The notes: generated by a model not told the origin, from the sequence alone. Counted from the first letter of the stretch, positions 18,401-26,177 are shown. The stretch: 36,734 nt of DNA from an uncultured Clostridia bacterium (GCA_947630765.1 CANRIX010000021.1:1-36734); one strand, 5' to 3'. A program made the numbers and translations.

Positions 18401-19515
18401 CGATCCGACGGCTGGGCATCGAGGTGCGGACCGTGGAGCGGGAGGAACTGTTTCCACTGCTGGAAAGCGGCAAGCTGACCTATCTGATCTACACCGGCGC
18501 AGTCCGGGACGGCACGGTCGGCGACTACATCGCCCTGCACCGCCGCGCCATGCAGCTCGGCATCCCGTGCCTGACGTCCCTCGATACCGCTTCCGCGCTC
18601 GCGCAGATGATCGCCGGACGGTACAACGCGGGCAATACCGAATTGGTCGACCTCAACAATATGCGGCTCTGGCGGCAGAAGATCCGCTTTACGAAGATGA
18701 ATTCCTGCGGGAACGACTACATCTTTATTGAAAATTTCGACGGGGCGATCACCTGCCCGGAATCCCTCTGCGTCGACCTTTGCCGACCGCACTACGGCAT
18801 CGGCGGGGACGGCATCGTGCTCATCGAGCGCTCCCGCGTCGCGGACGCGAAGATGCGTACCTACAACCGGGACGGAAGCGAGGGGAAAATGGCGGGCAAC
18901 AACCTTCGCTGTGTCGGGAAATACCTCTATGACAATGGCTACGTCCGCAGCGAAACGCTGACGGTCGAGACCGTCGGCGGCGTGCGTCGGCTGAAGCTCT
19001 ATCTGCGCGACGGCAAGGTGAATACGGTCACGGTGGATATGGGGAAAGTGGACTTCTCACCGAAGTCCCTGCCCGCGCTCTGCGACACGGAGAGGATGGT
19101 CCGATATCCGCTGACGGTCGGCGGAAAGGCGTACGAGGTGACCTGCGTTTCGGTTGGCAATCCGCACTGCGTGGTGTTCTGCGAGTCCCCGGACAGCCTT
19201 CCGCTCGAAACGCTCGGTCCGAAGTTCGAATACGCCGACTGTTTCCCGGAGCGTATCAATACCGAGTTCGTCCGCGTCGTCGACCGTCACAGCTTGCGCG
19301 TGCGCGTCTGGGAGCGCGGAAACGGCGAAACGCTCGCCTGCGGGACCGGCGCCTGCGCCGCGGTGATCGCCGCGGTGGAGAACGGGCTGTGCGAAAAGGG
19401 GAGCGACGTGACGGTCCGGCTGCCCGGCGGCGACCTGACGGTCAATTACACGGATGAACGCGTCCTGCTGACCGGGAACGCGCAAAGCGTGTACGACGGG
19501 ACGTTCACCTATTGA
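15496..19515 (+). CDS. carB: CarB-DapF fusion: carbamoyl-phosphate synthase large subunit joined to diaminopimelate epimerase
   Basis: One uninterrupted 1339-residue frame. Residues 1 to about 1055 form a complete CarB: first ATP-grasp half (from VLVIGSGPIVIGQAAEFDY), oligomerisation region, second half (from about 546, LVLGSGPIRIGQGIEFDY), and a C-terminal MGS regulatory domain (about 930-1050). From residue 1056 the chain continues straight into a DapF domain of about 284 residues (KMNSCGNDYIFI, YGIGGDGIV, GNPHCVVF, ACGTGACAA), which would convert LL- to meso-diaminopimelate for peptidoglycan and lysine. The second catalytic cysteine is present (Cys1282), but where the first is expected in the MCGN motif the sequence is M-Ala1133-G-N; the neighbouring Cys1139 is the structural RC cysteine. 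No ribosome site precedes the internal Met1056, so a separate DapF is unlikely. It starts at GTG 15496, four bases after carA. Confidence 0.92.
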   Translation: MKDNSIRKVLVIGSGPIVIGQAAEFDYAGAQACRVLREEGVNVVLVNSNPATIMTDKHLADEIYLEPLNAETVERILEKERPDGLLSGLGGQTGLTIAMQLSRSGALARNGVRLLGSGIDAIEKAEDRDLFRKLMQEIGQPVVPSEIANDLESAVRSAAEIGYPVIVRPAYTLGGSGGGIAHTEAELREIAQVGLELSPITQVLIEKCIAGWKEIEFETMRDAAGNVVAVCSMENVDPVGIHTGDSVVVAPALTLADKEYQMLRSASLDIISALGIVGGCNCQFALDPDSFRYAVIEVNPRVSRSSALASKATGYPIAKLSTKLALGYTLDEVKNEITGKTCACFEPALDYVVVKFPKWPFDKFAGSSRTLGTQMKATGEVMAIAPSFEMALLKAVRGAELSLDTLDAPPLSDRPVRERLREQNDRRLFTVFEALKSGVSVEEIHEITKIDRFFLAKLQNLARFELHLQSDGLCDGDYAEAKRLGYPDSAIRRLSGAETLPACRFAYKMVDTCASEFRAETPYFYSTADEFCESRAFPRSGKPVVLVLGSGPIRIGQGIEFDYSSVHCVWTLREMGYDVVIVNNNPETVSTDYDTADRLYFEPLCPEDVLQIVQVERPIGVVVAFGGQTAIKLTQFLDRQGIRILGTSADGIDLAEDRERFDKLLETFGIRRPMGMGVRTMDEALRAAETLGYPVLLRPSYVIGGQNMTISRNAEQTRRYMEVILSGGIENPVLVDRYMPGTELEVDVISDGKSVLIPGIMEHIERAGVHSGDSIAVYPPYNLSDKFLGRICDASERLAKALGTKGLVNIQYLIWEDELYVIEVNPRASRTVPYISKVTGVPMVDLASRVMLGADLESLGYGTGLYRTPPYYAVKVPVFSFEKLGDANSILGPEMKSTGEVLGIGKTMAEALFKGLTAAGFVLPSAVSRVRAGVFLSVEEDDYGDAVSLARRFHDLGLPLYATSGTADAIRRLGIEVRTVEREELFPLLESGKLTYLIYTGAVRDGTVGDYIALHRRAMQLGIPCLTSLDTASALAQMIAGRYNAGNTELVDLNNMRLWRQKIRFTKMNSCGNDYIFIENFDGAITCPESLCVDLCRPHYGIGGDGIVLIERSRVADAKMRTYNRDGSEGKMAGNNLRCVGKYLYDNGYVRSETLTVETVGGVRRLKLYLRDGKVNTVTVDMGKVDFSPKSLPALCDTERMVRYPLTVGGKAYEVTCVSVGNPHCVVFCESPDSLPLETLGPKFEYADCFPERINTEFVRVVDRHSLRVRVWERGNGETLACGTGACAAVIAAVENGLCEKGSDVTVRLPGGDLTVNYTDERVLLTGNAQSVYDGTFTY

Positions 19516-19565
19516 GCGTCCGCGCGAAAAAATCCGAAAAAGGCGAAAAAAATTGTAGGAAGCCC

Positions 19566-19594
19566 TTGACAAAGCGGGGGAAACGTGCTATAAT
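19566..19594 (+). promoter_or_regulatory. Consensus promoter of tRNA-Ala
   Basis: TTGACA at 19566-19571, a 17-bp spacer and TATAAT at 19589-19594 with an extended TGC. Both hexamers are perfect, as is common for stable-RNA genes. The transcription start would be about 25 nt ahead of the tRNA. Confidence 0.9.
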
Positions 19595-19626
19595 CAATTT
19601 GTTCCGCGTGGGAACCCGCTTGATGT

Positions 19627-19702
19627 GGGGGATTAGCTCAGCTGGGAGAGCGCAAGGTTCGCAATCTTGAGGTCACGGGTTCGATCCCCGTATTCTCCAC
19701 CA
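19627..19702 (+). tRNA. tRNA-Ala (anticodon CGC), with encoded CCA
   Basis: A full cloverleaf can be drawn: acceptor GGGGGAT/ATTCTCC including the G3-U70 wobble that is the alanine identity element; D arm GCTC/GAGC; anticodon stem CAAGG/TCTTG with loop TTCGCAA (anticodon CGC, reading GCG); and T arm ACGGG/CCCGT with TTCGATC. Discriminator A is at 19699 and CCA at 19700-19702 is encoded. Confidence 0.96.
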
Positions 19703-19707
19703 CATTT

Positions 19708-19748
19708 GAACACCGATTTTGAGGCAAACGCAAAGTCGGTGTTCTTTT
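19708..19748 (+). terminator. Terminator of the tRNA transcript
   Basis: A 14-bp stem (19708-19721 with 19731-19744, one U-G pair) with a nine-base loop, followed by TTTTCT. It lies between the tRNA and the GNAT gene, so the latter would depend on readthrough or on a promoter I cannot identify. Confidence 0.8.
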
Positions 19749-19773
19749 CTCTATCGTTTTCAGGAGGATTTTT

Positions 19774-20202
19774 ATGCTGACAGTAAAACCGATCGAAGAA
19801 GAGGACGTCGCCTCGCTGGACGACACCGCCTCTACCGAAGAACGGCTCGAAATGATTCACGCGTCTATGCGGAAACAATGCAAAGGGAAATACTTTGAAA
19901 ATTTCAAGGTGATTGCCGATGGGGAGATCGTCGGGTTTATGATTTTGTTCGCGCACACGGAACACATCATCAGTTGCGGTCCTGAAATCAAGCCGTTGCA
20001 TCGGCGAAAAGGATATGCTTATGTGGCGGAGAAAATGGCCCTTGAAATTGCAAAATCGAAAGGCTATACGATAGCGGTCGGCGACGTTTTAGCGGACAAT
20101 ACGGCAAGCAGGGCGTTGCACGAAAAACTTAGGTTTGAGCTGGAGCGTATCTATACGAAAGCAGACGGACGCCAAAGATGCTTGTATATCAAAGCCCTTT
20201 AG
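19774..20202 (+). CDS. GNAT-family N-acetyltransferase
   Basis: A 142-residue acetyl-CoA-dependent acetyltransferase of unknown substrate. The acetyl-CoA pyrophosphate loop is seen as HRRKGYAYVA (about residues 75-84), after a beta strand pair starting near FKVIADGEIVGFMIL, and the C-terminal DVLADNTASRALHEKLRF segment is typical of GNAT motif B. The start follows a strong AGGAGG at 19762-19767. It sits directly behind the tRNA terminator with no clear promoter of its own, and its base composition is visibly lower in GC than the adjacent operons, which hints at acquisition next to a tRNA gene. The family call is confident; the substrate is unknown. Confidence 0.85.
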   Translation: MLTVKPIEEEDVASLDDTASTEERLEMIHASMRKQCKGKYFENFKVIADGEIVGFMILFAHTEHIISCGPEIKPLHRRKGYAYVAEKMALEIAKSKGYTIAVGDVLADNTASRALHEKLRFELERIYTKADGRQRCLYIKAL

Positions 20203-20236
20203 GTTGTAGAAGCCGAACGAGCTGTGCAAAATAGTC

Positions 20237-20276
20237 GGGGAAACCGAGAAAATTTTCGGTTCCCCCTTTCTTTTTT
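20237..20276 (+). terminator. Terminator of the GNAT gene
   Basis: A stem with GGGGAA (20237-20242) against TTCCCC (20260-20265) and CCGA against TCGG, one bulged A, then TTTCTTTTTT at 20267-20276. Confidence 0.8.
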
Positions 20277-20286
20277 GCGAAAAGTA

Positions 20287-20295
20287 TGGTATACT
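20287..20295 (+). promoter_or_regulatory. Extended -10 promoter of the dockerin-DUF4127 gene
   Basis: TGG followed by TATACT at 20290-20295. The matching -35 position falls in the U-tract of the previous terminator and is poor (TTTCTT), so this would rely on the extended -10. Confidence 0.55.
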
Positions 20296-20360
20296 GTTCT
20301 CGCGGTCACGCGGATGCTGCAACGACCGTTTGATCTCAAGGGGAAAGGGGAATTTTCATA

Positions 20361-22154
20361 ATGACCAGGAAACGCTTTCTGCCGGCGCTTCTGTGCCTGC
20401 CGCTTCTGGCGGTCGTCTGCCTGATGTCCGTATCCCTCGCCGTCGGTTCGACGTCCTCCCGCGAAATGCCGGGCGACCTCGACGGGGACGGTGCGCTGTC
20501 CGCCTACGACCTGACGCTCTACCTGCAATACCTCGCGGGGGAAACCTCGCTTTCCGACCGCGCCCTCGCCCGCGCGGACCTCAACGGGGACGGTGAACGG
20601 AACGAAAAGGACGCCGAACTGCTGCAACAATATCTTTCCGGCACGGAGGTGAACGGAATGGAAACCGCAAACACGAAACGGGTCGCCTATCTGCCGCTGG
20701 ACAACCGTCCTGTCAACAAGGACCGTGCGGTCTACCTCTCGCAGTCCGTCGGCATCGAACTCGTCCTGCCCGAGGAAACGCTCTACCGCACGGCGCTCGA
20801 CACGATGGAGCCGAACCCGGACGGCAGCACCATCGGCAACCGCGAAGCGTTGCTCGAATGGATGAAGGAAGCCGACGAGACCTGCGACGCGTTCGTGCTT
20901 TCGGTGGATCAGGCGCTTTCGGGCGGTCTGGTCGGCTCGCGTTGGCTGCAAAATACCGACCTTTCCCTGGAAAACGAGATCATCGACGAGATTGCCTACC
21001 TGTGTGTGCACAACACGGTCATTCTGTTCGATACCGTCATGCGGCTCGCGTCCACGTCGGGCTATCAGGGGCTGGATCTGGACACCTACAACGCCTTGCG
21101 CGGCTACGGCGCAGTCGCGCGTCGGTCGTTAAGCGGTGACGAACTGACCGTCGAAAACATCGTCGCGGGCTACCGCTATGACGCGAACGGGCGGGAGATC
21201 CCGTTCTCGCGTGGCGAGGAGATCCTGCGGCATTACCTCACGTCCCGCGAGCGCAAACTGCGCCTTGCGGACAGACTGCTCGACAAGGTTTTGGGGGACG
21301 CGGAATTCCTCTACATCGGGGTGGACGATTCCTCCCCGCAAAAGACCATTCAGACCAACGAAATCGACTACCTGACCGCGAAGCTCGGCGACAAGGGCGT
21401 GCTGAGCGCCGCGACGGACGAGCTCGGGCTTTGCTGTCTGACACGCATGGCGACCCTGCTTTACGGCGCGCCGAAGGTACATTTGACTTATTTCGGCGGC
21501 GGAAAGGACCTGCCGGCGGACGAATTCGACATCGGGACGCTGGACGATATGCTGGAAACGCACCTCGTCTGCCTAAACGTCGAAAAAACCGACGACACGA
21601 AAGACGCCCTGCAGGTGCTGGTGCTGACGAGGAACAATTCCTCGAGCGACCGCCAATCGCTTTTGAACCGAATCAAGAGCAACCTGTCGAACGGCGTGCC
21701 GACCATGCTCATCGATGCGTCCACCGACGCCGGGGTATTCGCCCGGACGCTGCTCGACGGGGAAGTCCCGATCGGAAAACTGCTCGGCTATTCCTGCTGG
21801 AACACGGTCGCGAACGCCACCGGCATCGCCCTTTCGCAGGGGATTTCCCGCTGTGCGTACCTGCAGAGCGTGCCGGAATCCACGGCGGAAGCGAACGAGG
21901 GCTTCCTGAAGAGCATGACGTTCGGCTACATCAAGGACGTCAGCTACAAGCTCTTCCACGCGAATATCGACGGGATCGAGCGGGAGGGCTACCCCTGCTC
22001 GGTGCCGCAGGTGTTGCGCGTGCTCAACGGGAGCGGCATCGTCACGTCGTTTTCGCCTTACGCGGAGCGCGGACACGCGGAAGTGACGGTTTCGAATTTC
22101 CGCTACCCGTGGAACCGCACGTTTGAAATGACGTTTGACATACAGGTCGGCTGA
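20361..22154 (+). CDS. Secreted DUF4127 protein with an N-terminal dockerin-like domain
   Basis: A 597-residue exported protein. Residues 1-30 form a signal peptide (basic MTRKR then a long hydrophobic run). Residues 38-95 form a dockerin type I-like module with both duplicated calcium loops: DLDGDGALSAYDLTLYLQYL and DLNGDGERNEKDAELLQQYL. Residues from about 106 to the end belong to DUF4127 (PF13552), recognised by VAYLPLDNRPVN and the VDDSSPQKTIQTNEIDYL region; its biochemical role is not known to me. Dockerins usually sit C-terminally, so this N-terminal position is unusual. The protein would attach to a cohesin-bearing surface scaffold, and a cohesin-like module is encoded at 4071-6182, but a direct pairing is speculation. 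topB follows after 25 bp. Confidence 0.82.
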   Translation: MTRKRFLPALLCLPLLAVVCLMSVSLAVGSTSSREMPGDLDGDGALSAYDLTLYLQYLAGETSLSDRALARADLNGDGERNEKDAELLQQYLSGTEVNGMETANTKRVAYLPLDNRPVNKDRAVYLSQSVGIELVLPEETLYRTALDTMEPNPDGSTIGNREALLEWMKEADETCDAFVLSVDQALSGGLVGSRWLQNTDLSLENEIIDEIAYLCVHNTVILFDTVMRLASTSGYQGLDLDTYNALRGYGAVARRSLSGDELTVENIVAGYRYDANGREIPFSRGEEILRHYLTSRERKLRLADRLLDKVLGDAEFLYIGVDDSSPQKTIQTNEIDYLTAKLGDKGVLSAATDELGLCCLTRMATLLYGAPKVHLTYFGGGKDLPADEFDIGTLDDMLETHLVCLNVEKTDDTKDALQVLVLTRNNSSSDRQSLLNRIKSNLSNGVPTMLIDASTDAGVFARTLLDGEVPIGKLLGYSCWNTVANATGIALSQGISRCAYLQSVPESTAEANEGFLKSMTFGYIKDVSYKLFHANIDGIEREGYPCSVPQVLRVLNGSGIVTSFSPYAERGHAEVTVSNFRYPWNRTFEMTFDIQVG

Positions 22155-22179
22155 ACGTCCGACCGGGAAAGGGGAAAAC

Positions 22180-24510
22180 ATGGTTCTCATCATCGCGGAA
22201 AAACCCAGCCTTGCGCGTAACATTGCTTCCGCGATCGGTCAGCTTCGCCGTCGGGACGGGTACCTCGAAGGGGAGGAGTATCTCGTCACATGGGCGTTCG
22301 GGCACCTGTTTTCCCTGTGCGACATTGAGGAATATACCGGGGAGCAGGCGGGCGGCCGTTGGACGATGGAGCACCTGCCCTGCTTTCCGGAGGAATTTCG
22401 GTTCACCCTGCGGAAGGGGGACGATAAAAAGACGGTCGACGCCGGGGTGCAGAAGCAGTTCGGCGTCATTTCCGCGTTGTGCGGACGGGAGGACGTGGAT
22501 ACGATTGTCAACGCCGGGGACGCGGACCGCGAAGGGGAGATCATCGTGCGGCTCTGCATCTCGAACGCCGGGGACGTATGCCGCGGCAAGGCGCTCAAAC
22601 GGCTCTGGCTTCCCGACCAGACCCCGCAGACCATTCGCGATTCTCTCGCAAACCTGCAGGACGAATCGGCGTACGACCGCCTCGCCGACGAAGGCTTCGC
22701 CCGCACCTATATCGACTGGCTCTACGGCGTCAACCTGACCCGCTACGCCACGCTGCGGACCGGGCTGCTGCTTAGGGTGGGCAGGGTCATCGTGCCGATC
22801 GTCAAGGCGATCTACGAGCGGGACCTCGCCATCCGCAATTTCGTCCCCGGGGTCTACCTTTCGCCGGTCAGCAAGGAATGTACGCACGGTGAAACGGTCG
22901 AGCTGGTTTCCAAGCAGAAATTCGAGCCGGCGGATCGCACGAAGGCGGAGGAGCTCTGCCGCAGGTACAACGAAGCCGGCGCGACCGTCAAGTCCGTCCG
23001 CCGCAAGAAGGAAAAACTCTCCCCGGGCAAGCTGTTCTCGCTCTCCAAATTGCAGAGCTTCCTCGGGAAGAAATACAAGATGTCCATGCAGGAGTCCCTC
23101 GACGTCGTCCAGAAACTGTACGAGGAGGGCTACCTGACCTACCCCCGCACCAATTCGGAATACCTCGCCACGGCGGAAAAGGAAAAGGTCCGCAAGATCC
23201 TCGCGTCCTGTGAAAAACTCGGCTATCCGGTCCGCTTCAAGGACGGGAAAAACATCTTCGACGACAGCAAAATCGAGTCCCATTCCGCCCTGACGCCGAC
23301 CTATAAGATCCCCGCGAAGGGCGCGCTGTCCGAGCGGCAGACGCTGGTGTATGCGGCGGTGTTCCGGCGGTTTGTCGCGGTGTTTTGCGCCGAGGATTGC
23401 GTCGTCGAGCGGACGGAAATCGTCATTTCCGTCGGGGATTTGGAGGAATTCACCCTCAAAGGCACCGTCATGCGGGAAAAGGGCTGGACCAAATTCGACG
23501 AACGGACGCAGAAGGACCGGGAACTTCCCCCGCTCGAAAAGGGGGAAACCGTCTGCATCGACTTTCGCCCGGTCGAAAAGGAAACCTCCCCGCCCAAGCA
23601 TTACACCATCGAAACCCTCAACAACTACCTCAAAAACCCGTTCCGCGAGGAGAAGGCGGCGGCGAAGGAGCGCGACGGGGCGGACGACGCCGACGCCGCG
23701 GGGGATGCCGACGACCGCGAGGAATATCGGGCGATCTTCGAGGGGCTTGAACTCGGCACGGAAGCGACCCGGACCGGCATCATCGACAACGCCCGGAAAA
23801 GCAACTATATCCAGCTGAAAAAGGACGTCTACACGATCCTGCCGGACGGGGAATTCCTCGTGAATTCGCTCGAAGAGCTGGGGATTGTGATGGACAAATA
23901 TCGGACCAGCGAACTCGGCAAGGCGCTCAAGGACGTCTTTCACGGGGTCATGACTGTGTCCGAGAGCGTCCGCCTTGCCGAGGAACGCATTTCTGCGGCG
24001 TTTTCGGCGTGTCCGGCGGACAGCGACACGGGGTATTTCGGCGAGATCGTCGGTTCCTGTCCGCTTTGCGGCGGGGACGTGCGCCGGATGCGCGATTTTT
24101 ACGGGTGCGCGAACTACCGCGAGGGCTGTAAATTCAGCGTCAGAACGCATATCTGCGATCGTGTGATCCCGACGGACGCCCTGCGGAAACTGCTTTCGGG
24201 GGAGGAGACCGGCGTGCTCGACGGGTTCCGCTCGAAGAAAACCGGGCAGCCGTTCTCGGCGTCGCTGCGGCTGGACGAGAGCGGAAAGGCGACGTTCGTT
24301 TTCCCAGACCGCCGCGAACCGAAAAAGCAGAGCGTGCCGGTTTGCCCGCTCTGCGGCAAGGCGATCGTCAAGGGAAAGACCGCCTACGGCTGTTCCGGCT
24401 GGAAGGACGGCTGCACGTTCCGCCTGCCGTTTGAGAAGGACGGGAAGCGGTTGACCGACCGCGAGGCGTTCGCGCTGATCTCCGCCGCACGGGAAGGAGG
24501 TTCCGTATGA
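22180..24510 (+). CDS. topB: DNA topoisomerase III-like type IA topoisomerase
   Basis: A 776-residue type IA topoisomerase, which cuts one DNA strand and passes another through to decatenate or relax DNA. The Toprim domain shows the IIAEKPSLARNIA start and NAGDADREGEIIVR metal-binding acidic cluster. The catalytic tyrosine is Tyr321 in LTYPRTNSEYL. The C-terminus carries two zinc-ribbon-like modules, CPLCGGDV...GCANYREGC and CPLCGKAI...GCSGWKDGC. An acidic Ala/Asp-rich insertion near residues 495-515 looks like a flexible linker. Start ATG 22180 follows GGAAAGGGG; an upstream in-frame ATG at 22135 is inside the previous gene. The stop overlaps mutY (ATGA). Architecture fits TopB rather than TopA, but mobile-element-type TopB paralogues look similar. 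Confidence 0.9.
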   Translation: MVLIIAEKPSLARNIASAIGQLRRRDGYLEGEEYLVTWAFGHLFSLCDIEEYTGEQAGGRWTMEHLPCFPEEFRFTLRKGDDKKTVDAGVQKQFGVISALCGREDVDTIVNAGDADREGEIIVRLCISNAGDVCRGKALKRLWLPDQTPQTIRDSLANLQDESAYDRLADEGFARTYIDWLYGVNLTRYATLRTGLLLRVGRVIVPIVKAIYERDLAIRNFVPGVYLSPVSKECTHGETVELVSKQKFEPADRTKAEELCRRYNEAGATVKSVRRKKEKLSPGKLFSLSKLQSFLGKKYKMSMQESLDVVQKLYEEGYLTYPRTNSEYLATAEKEKVRKILASCEKLGYPVRFKDGKNIFDDSKIESHSALTPTYKIPAKGALSERQTLVYAAVFRRFVAVFCAEDCVVERTEIVISVGDLEEFTLKGTVMREKGWTKFDERTQKDRELPPLEKGETVCIDFRPVEKETSPPKHYTIETLNNYLKNPFREEKAAAKERDGADDADAAGDADDREEYRAIFEGLELGTEATRTGIIDNARKSNYIQLKKDVYTILPDGEFLVNSLEELGIVMDKYRTSELGKALKDVFHGVMTVSESVRLAEERISAAFSACPADSDTGYFGEIVGSCPLCGGDVRRMRDFYGCANYREGCKFSVRTHICDRVIPTDALRKLLSGEETGVLDGFRSKKTGQPFSASLRLDESGKATFVFPDRREPKKQSVPVCPLCGKAIVKGKTAYGCSGWKDGCTFRLPFEKDGKRLTDREAFALISAAREGGSV

Positions 24511-25604
24511 AACGGGAAGGATCCGGCGCTCCGGCACTGTTTCCGCCACCGCCGGGGGAAGCGGTGACTTCGCTCCTCGCGTGGTACCGTGCGAATGCGC
24601 GTGTCCTGCCGTGGCGGACGGAAATCACGCCGTACCGGGTCTGGGTCTCGGAAATCATGCTGCAGCAGACCCGCGTGGAGGCTGTCAAGCCCTATTTTCA
24701 GCGCTTTCTCGAAGCGTTCCCGGATATTCCGTCGCTCGCGGGCGCGGAGGACGTGCGACTGCTCAAGCTGTGGGAGGGGCTCGGCTATTATAGCCGTGCG
24801 CGGAACCTGAAAAAGGCGGCGTGCGTCCTGACCGAGCGGTACGGCGGGGAGCTTCCCGCGGACGTCGCGGAACTGCGGAAACTGCCCGGTATCGGCAGCT
24901 ATACGGCGGGCGCGATCGCGTCGATCGCGTTCGGCATCCCCGCGCCGGCGGTGGACGGCAATGTGCTGCGGGTGCTCGCCCGGCTGACCGGCTGCTTCGC
25001 CGACGTGCGCGACCCGAAGACCCGCCTGTCTGCCGAAGCGACCGCCCTGCAGATGTGTCCGCCGGAAACGCCCGGCGATTTCACGCAGGCGATGATCGAA
25101 CTCGGTGCGCTGGTCTGCGTGCCGAACAGGGACGCGAAATGCGGGGAATGCCCGTTCCGCCCGTGGTGCGTCGCCGCACGGGACGGACTGACCGACCGCC
25201 TGCCTGTCCGCTCGGCGAATGCGCCGCGTCGGGTCGAACAGCGGACCGTCCTGCTGCTGAGGGAGGGGGACGTCTATCTGCTTCGCCGCCGCCCGCCGAA
25301 AGGACTGCTCGCGGGGCTGTACGAACTGCCGAACGTGGAAGGCACGCTCGACCGCGAACAGGCGATCGCTTTCGCCCGCGAAAACGGTTTCCAGCCGCTC
25401 CGCACCGAACCGCTCCCGCCCGCAAAGCACATCTTCACCCACGTCGAATGGCACATGACCGGCTGGTCGATGACCGGCTACTTCGCCGACGGCGGGGAAG
25501 GGGTCTCCCGTATTCTCGCACGTCGGGAGGAGCTTTCGGACGTCTACGCCATTCCGTCCGCGTTTTCCGCTTATCTCGGGGAGATCCGGGCGGGAAAGGC
25601 GTGA
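24507..25604 (+). CDS. mutY: A/G-specific adenine glycosylase
   Basis: A 365-residue base-excision repair enzyme that removes adenine mispaired with 8-oxoguanine. Visible elements are catalytic Glu49 in WVSEIMLQQT, the helix-hairpin-helix LPGIGSYTAGAI with Asp150 in PAPAVDGNVLRV, four cluster cysteines (C204, C212, C215, C221) and a C-terminal NUDIX-like domain that reads 8-oxoG (from about 245). The spacing C204-x7-C212 is one residue longer than the usual C-x6-C; the rest of the cluster motif is regular. The start overlaps the topB stop by four bases. A phosphodiesterase gene follows after 26 bp. Confidence 0.94.
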   Translation: MKREGSGAPALFPPPPGEAVTSLLAWYRANARVLPWRTEITPYRVWVSEIMLQQTRVEAVKPYFQRFLEAFPDIPSLAGAEDVRLLKLWEGLGYYSRARNLKKAACVLTERYGGELPADVAELRKLPGIGSYTAGAIASIAFGIPAPAVDGNVLRVLARLTGCFADVRDPKTRLSAEATALQMCPPETPGDFTQAMIELGALVCVPNRDAKCGECPFRPWCVAARDGLTDRLPVRSANAPRRVEQRTVLLLREGDVYLLRRRPPKGLLAGLYELPNVEGTLDREQAIAFARENGFQPLRTEPLPPAKHIFTHVEWHMTGWSMTGYFADGGEGVSRILARREELSDVYAIPSAFSAYLGEIRAGKA

Positions 25605-25630
25605 CCTATATACGAAAAAGGAGAATCCAT

Positions 25631-26161
25631 ATGAAACTGATGATCGCATCCGACCTGCACGGGTCTGTCGCCTGCACGGAACGCCTGCTCAAGCGCATGG
25701 ACGAGGAGAACCCGAAAAAACTGGTCCTGCTCGGCGACCTGCTCTACCACGGACCCCGCAACGTCCTGCCCATGCGGTACGATACCGCGAGGGTCGCCGA
25801 ACTGCTCAACGCACGGCGTTCGTCGCTGTTCTGCGTCCGCGGAAACTGCGACACGGAGGTCGATCAGGCGGTCCTGCAATTCCCGATCCTTTCGGATTCC
25901 GGCTTGCTGTTCGTCGACGGGCTGACCCTGTTCGCCACGCACGGGCATTTGTATGCGCCCCCGCTTTCGCCGGGGGACATCCTGCTGCACGGGCATACGC
26001 ACGTCCCGGAGCATACCGTTTTCGGCGACAACCTCGTCCTCAATCCCGGCTCGACGACCCTTCCGCGCGGCGGCTCGAAGAACAGCTACATGACCTACGA
26101 GGACGGGCTGTTCCTCTGGAAAACGCTGGACGGGGACGTGTTCGACCGGCTGGAATTGTAG
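25631..26161 (+). CDS. YfcE/MJ0936-type metallophosphodiesterase
   Basis: A 176-residue calcineurin-like phosphoesterase of the YfcE family, cytosolic and using two metal ions to hydrolyse phosphodiesters. Metal-ligand motifs are all present in order: SDLHGS (D8, H10), LLGDLLYHGP, RGNCD, ATHGH and HGHTH, ending in NPGSTTLPR, which is characteristic of YfcE. Natural substrates of this family are uncertain. The start ATG 25631 follows AAAAGGAGAA, 26 bp after mutY, so it is probably the last gene of the DUF4127-topB-mutY group. No strong terminator is visible; a short AACCG/CGGTT dyad follows at 26209-26223. Confidence 0.9.
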   Translation: MKLMIASDLHGSVACTERLLKRMDEENPKKLVLLGDLLYHGPRNVLPMRYDTARVAELLNARRSSLFCVRGNCDTEVDQAVLQFPILSDSGLLFVDGLTLFATHGHLYAPPLSPGDILLHGHTHVPEHTVFGDNLVLNPGSTTLPRGGSKNSYMTYEDGLFLWKTLDGDVFDRLEL

Positions 26162-26177
26162 AAAATTCCCCGAAACG

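Noticed and set aside
18661..18663. Internal ATG as the start of a separate DapF
   Set aside because: No Shine-Dalgarno-like sequence precedes it and the upstream frame is open, so a fusion is the better reading.
22042..24549. An 835-codon minus-strand open frame opposite topB
   Set aside because: It is Arg/Val/Asp-rich shadow coding with no domain, while the plus strand encodes a clear topoisomerase.
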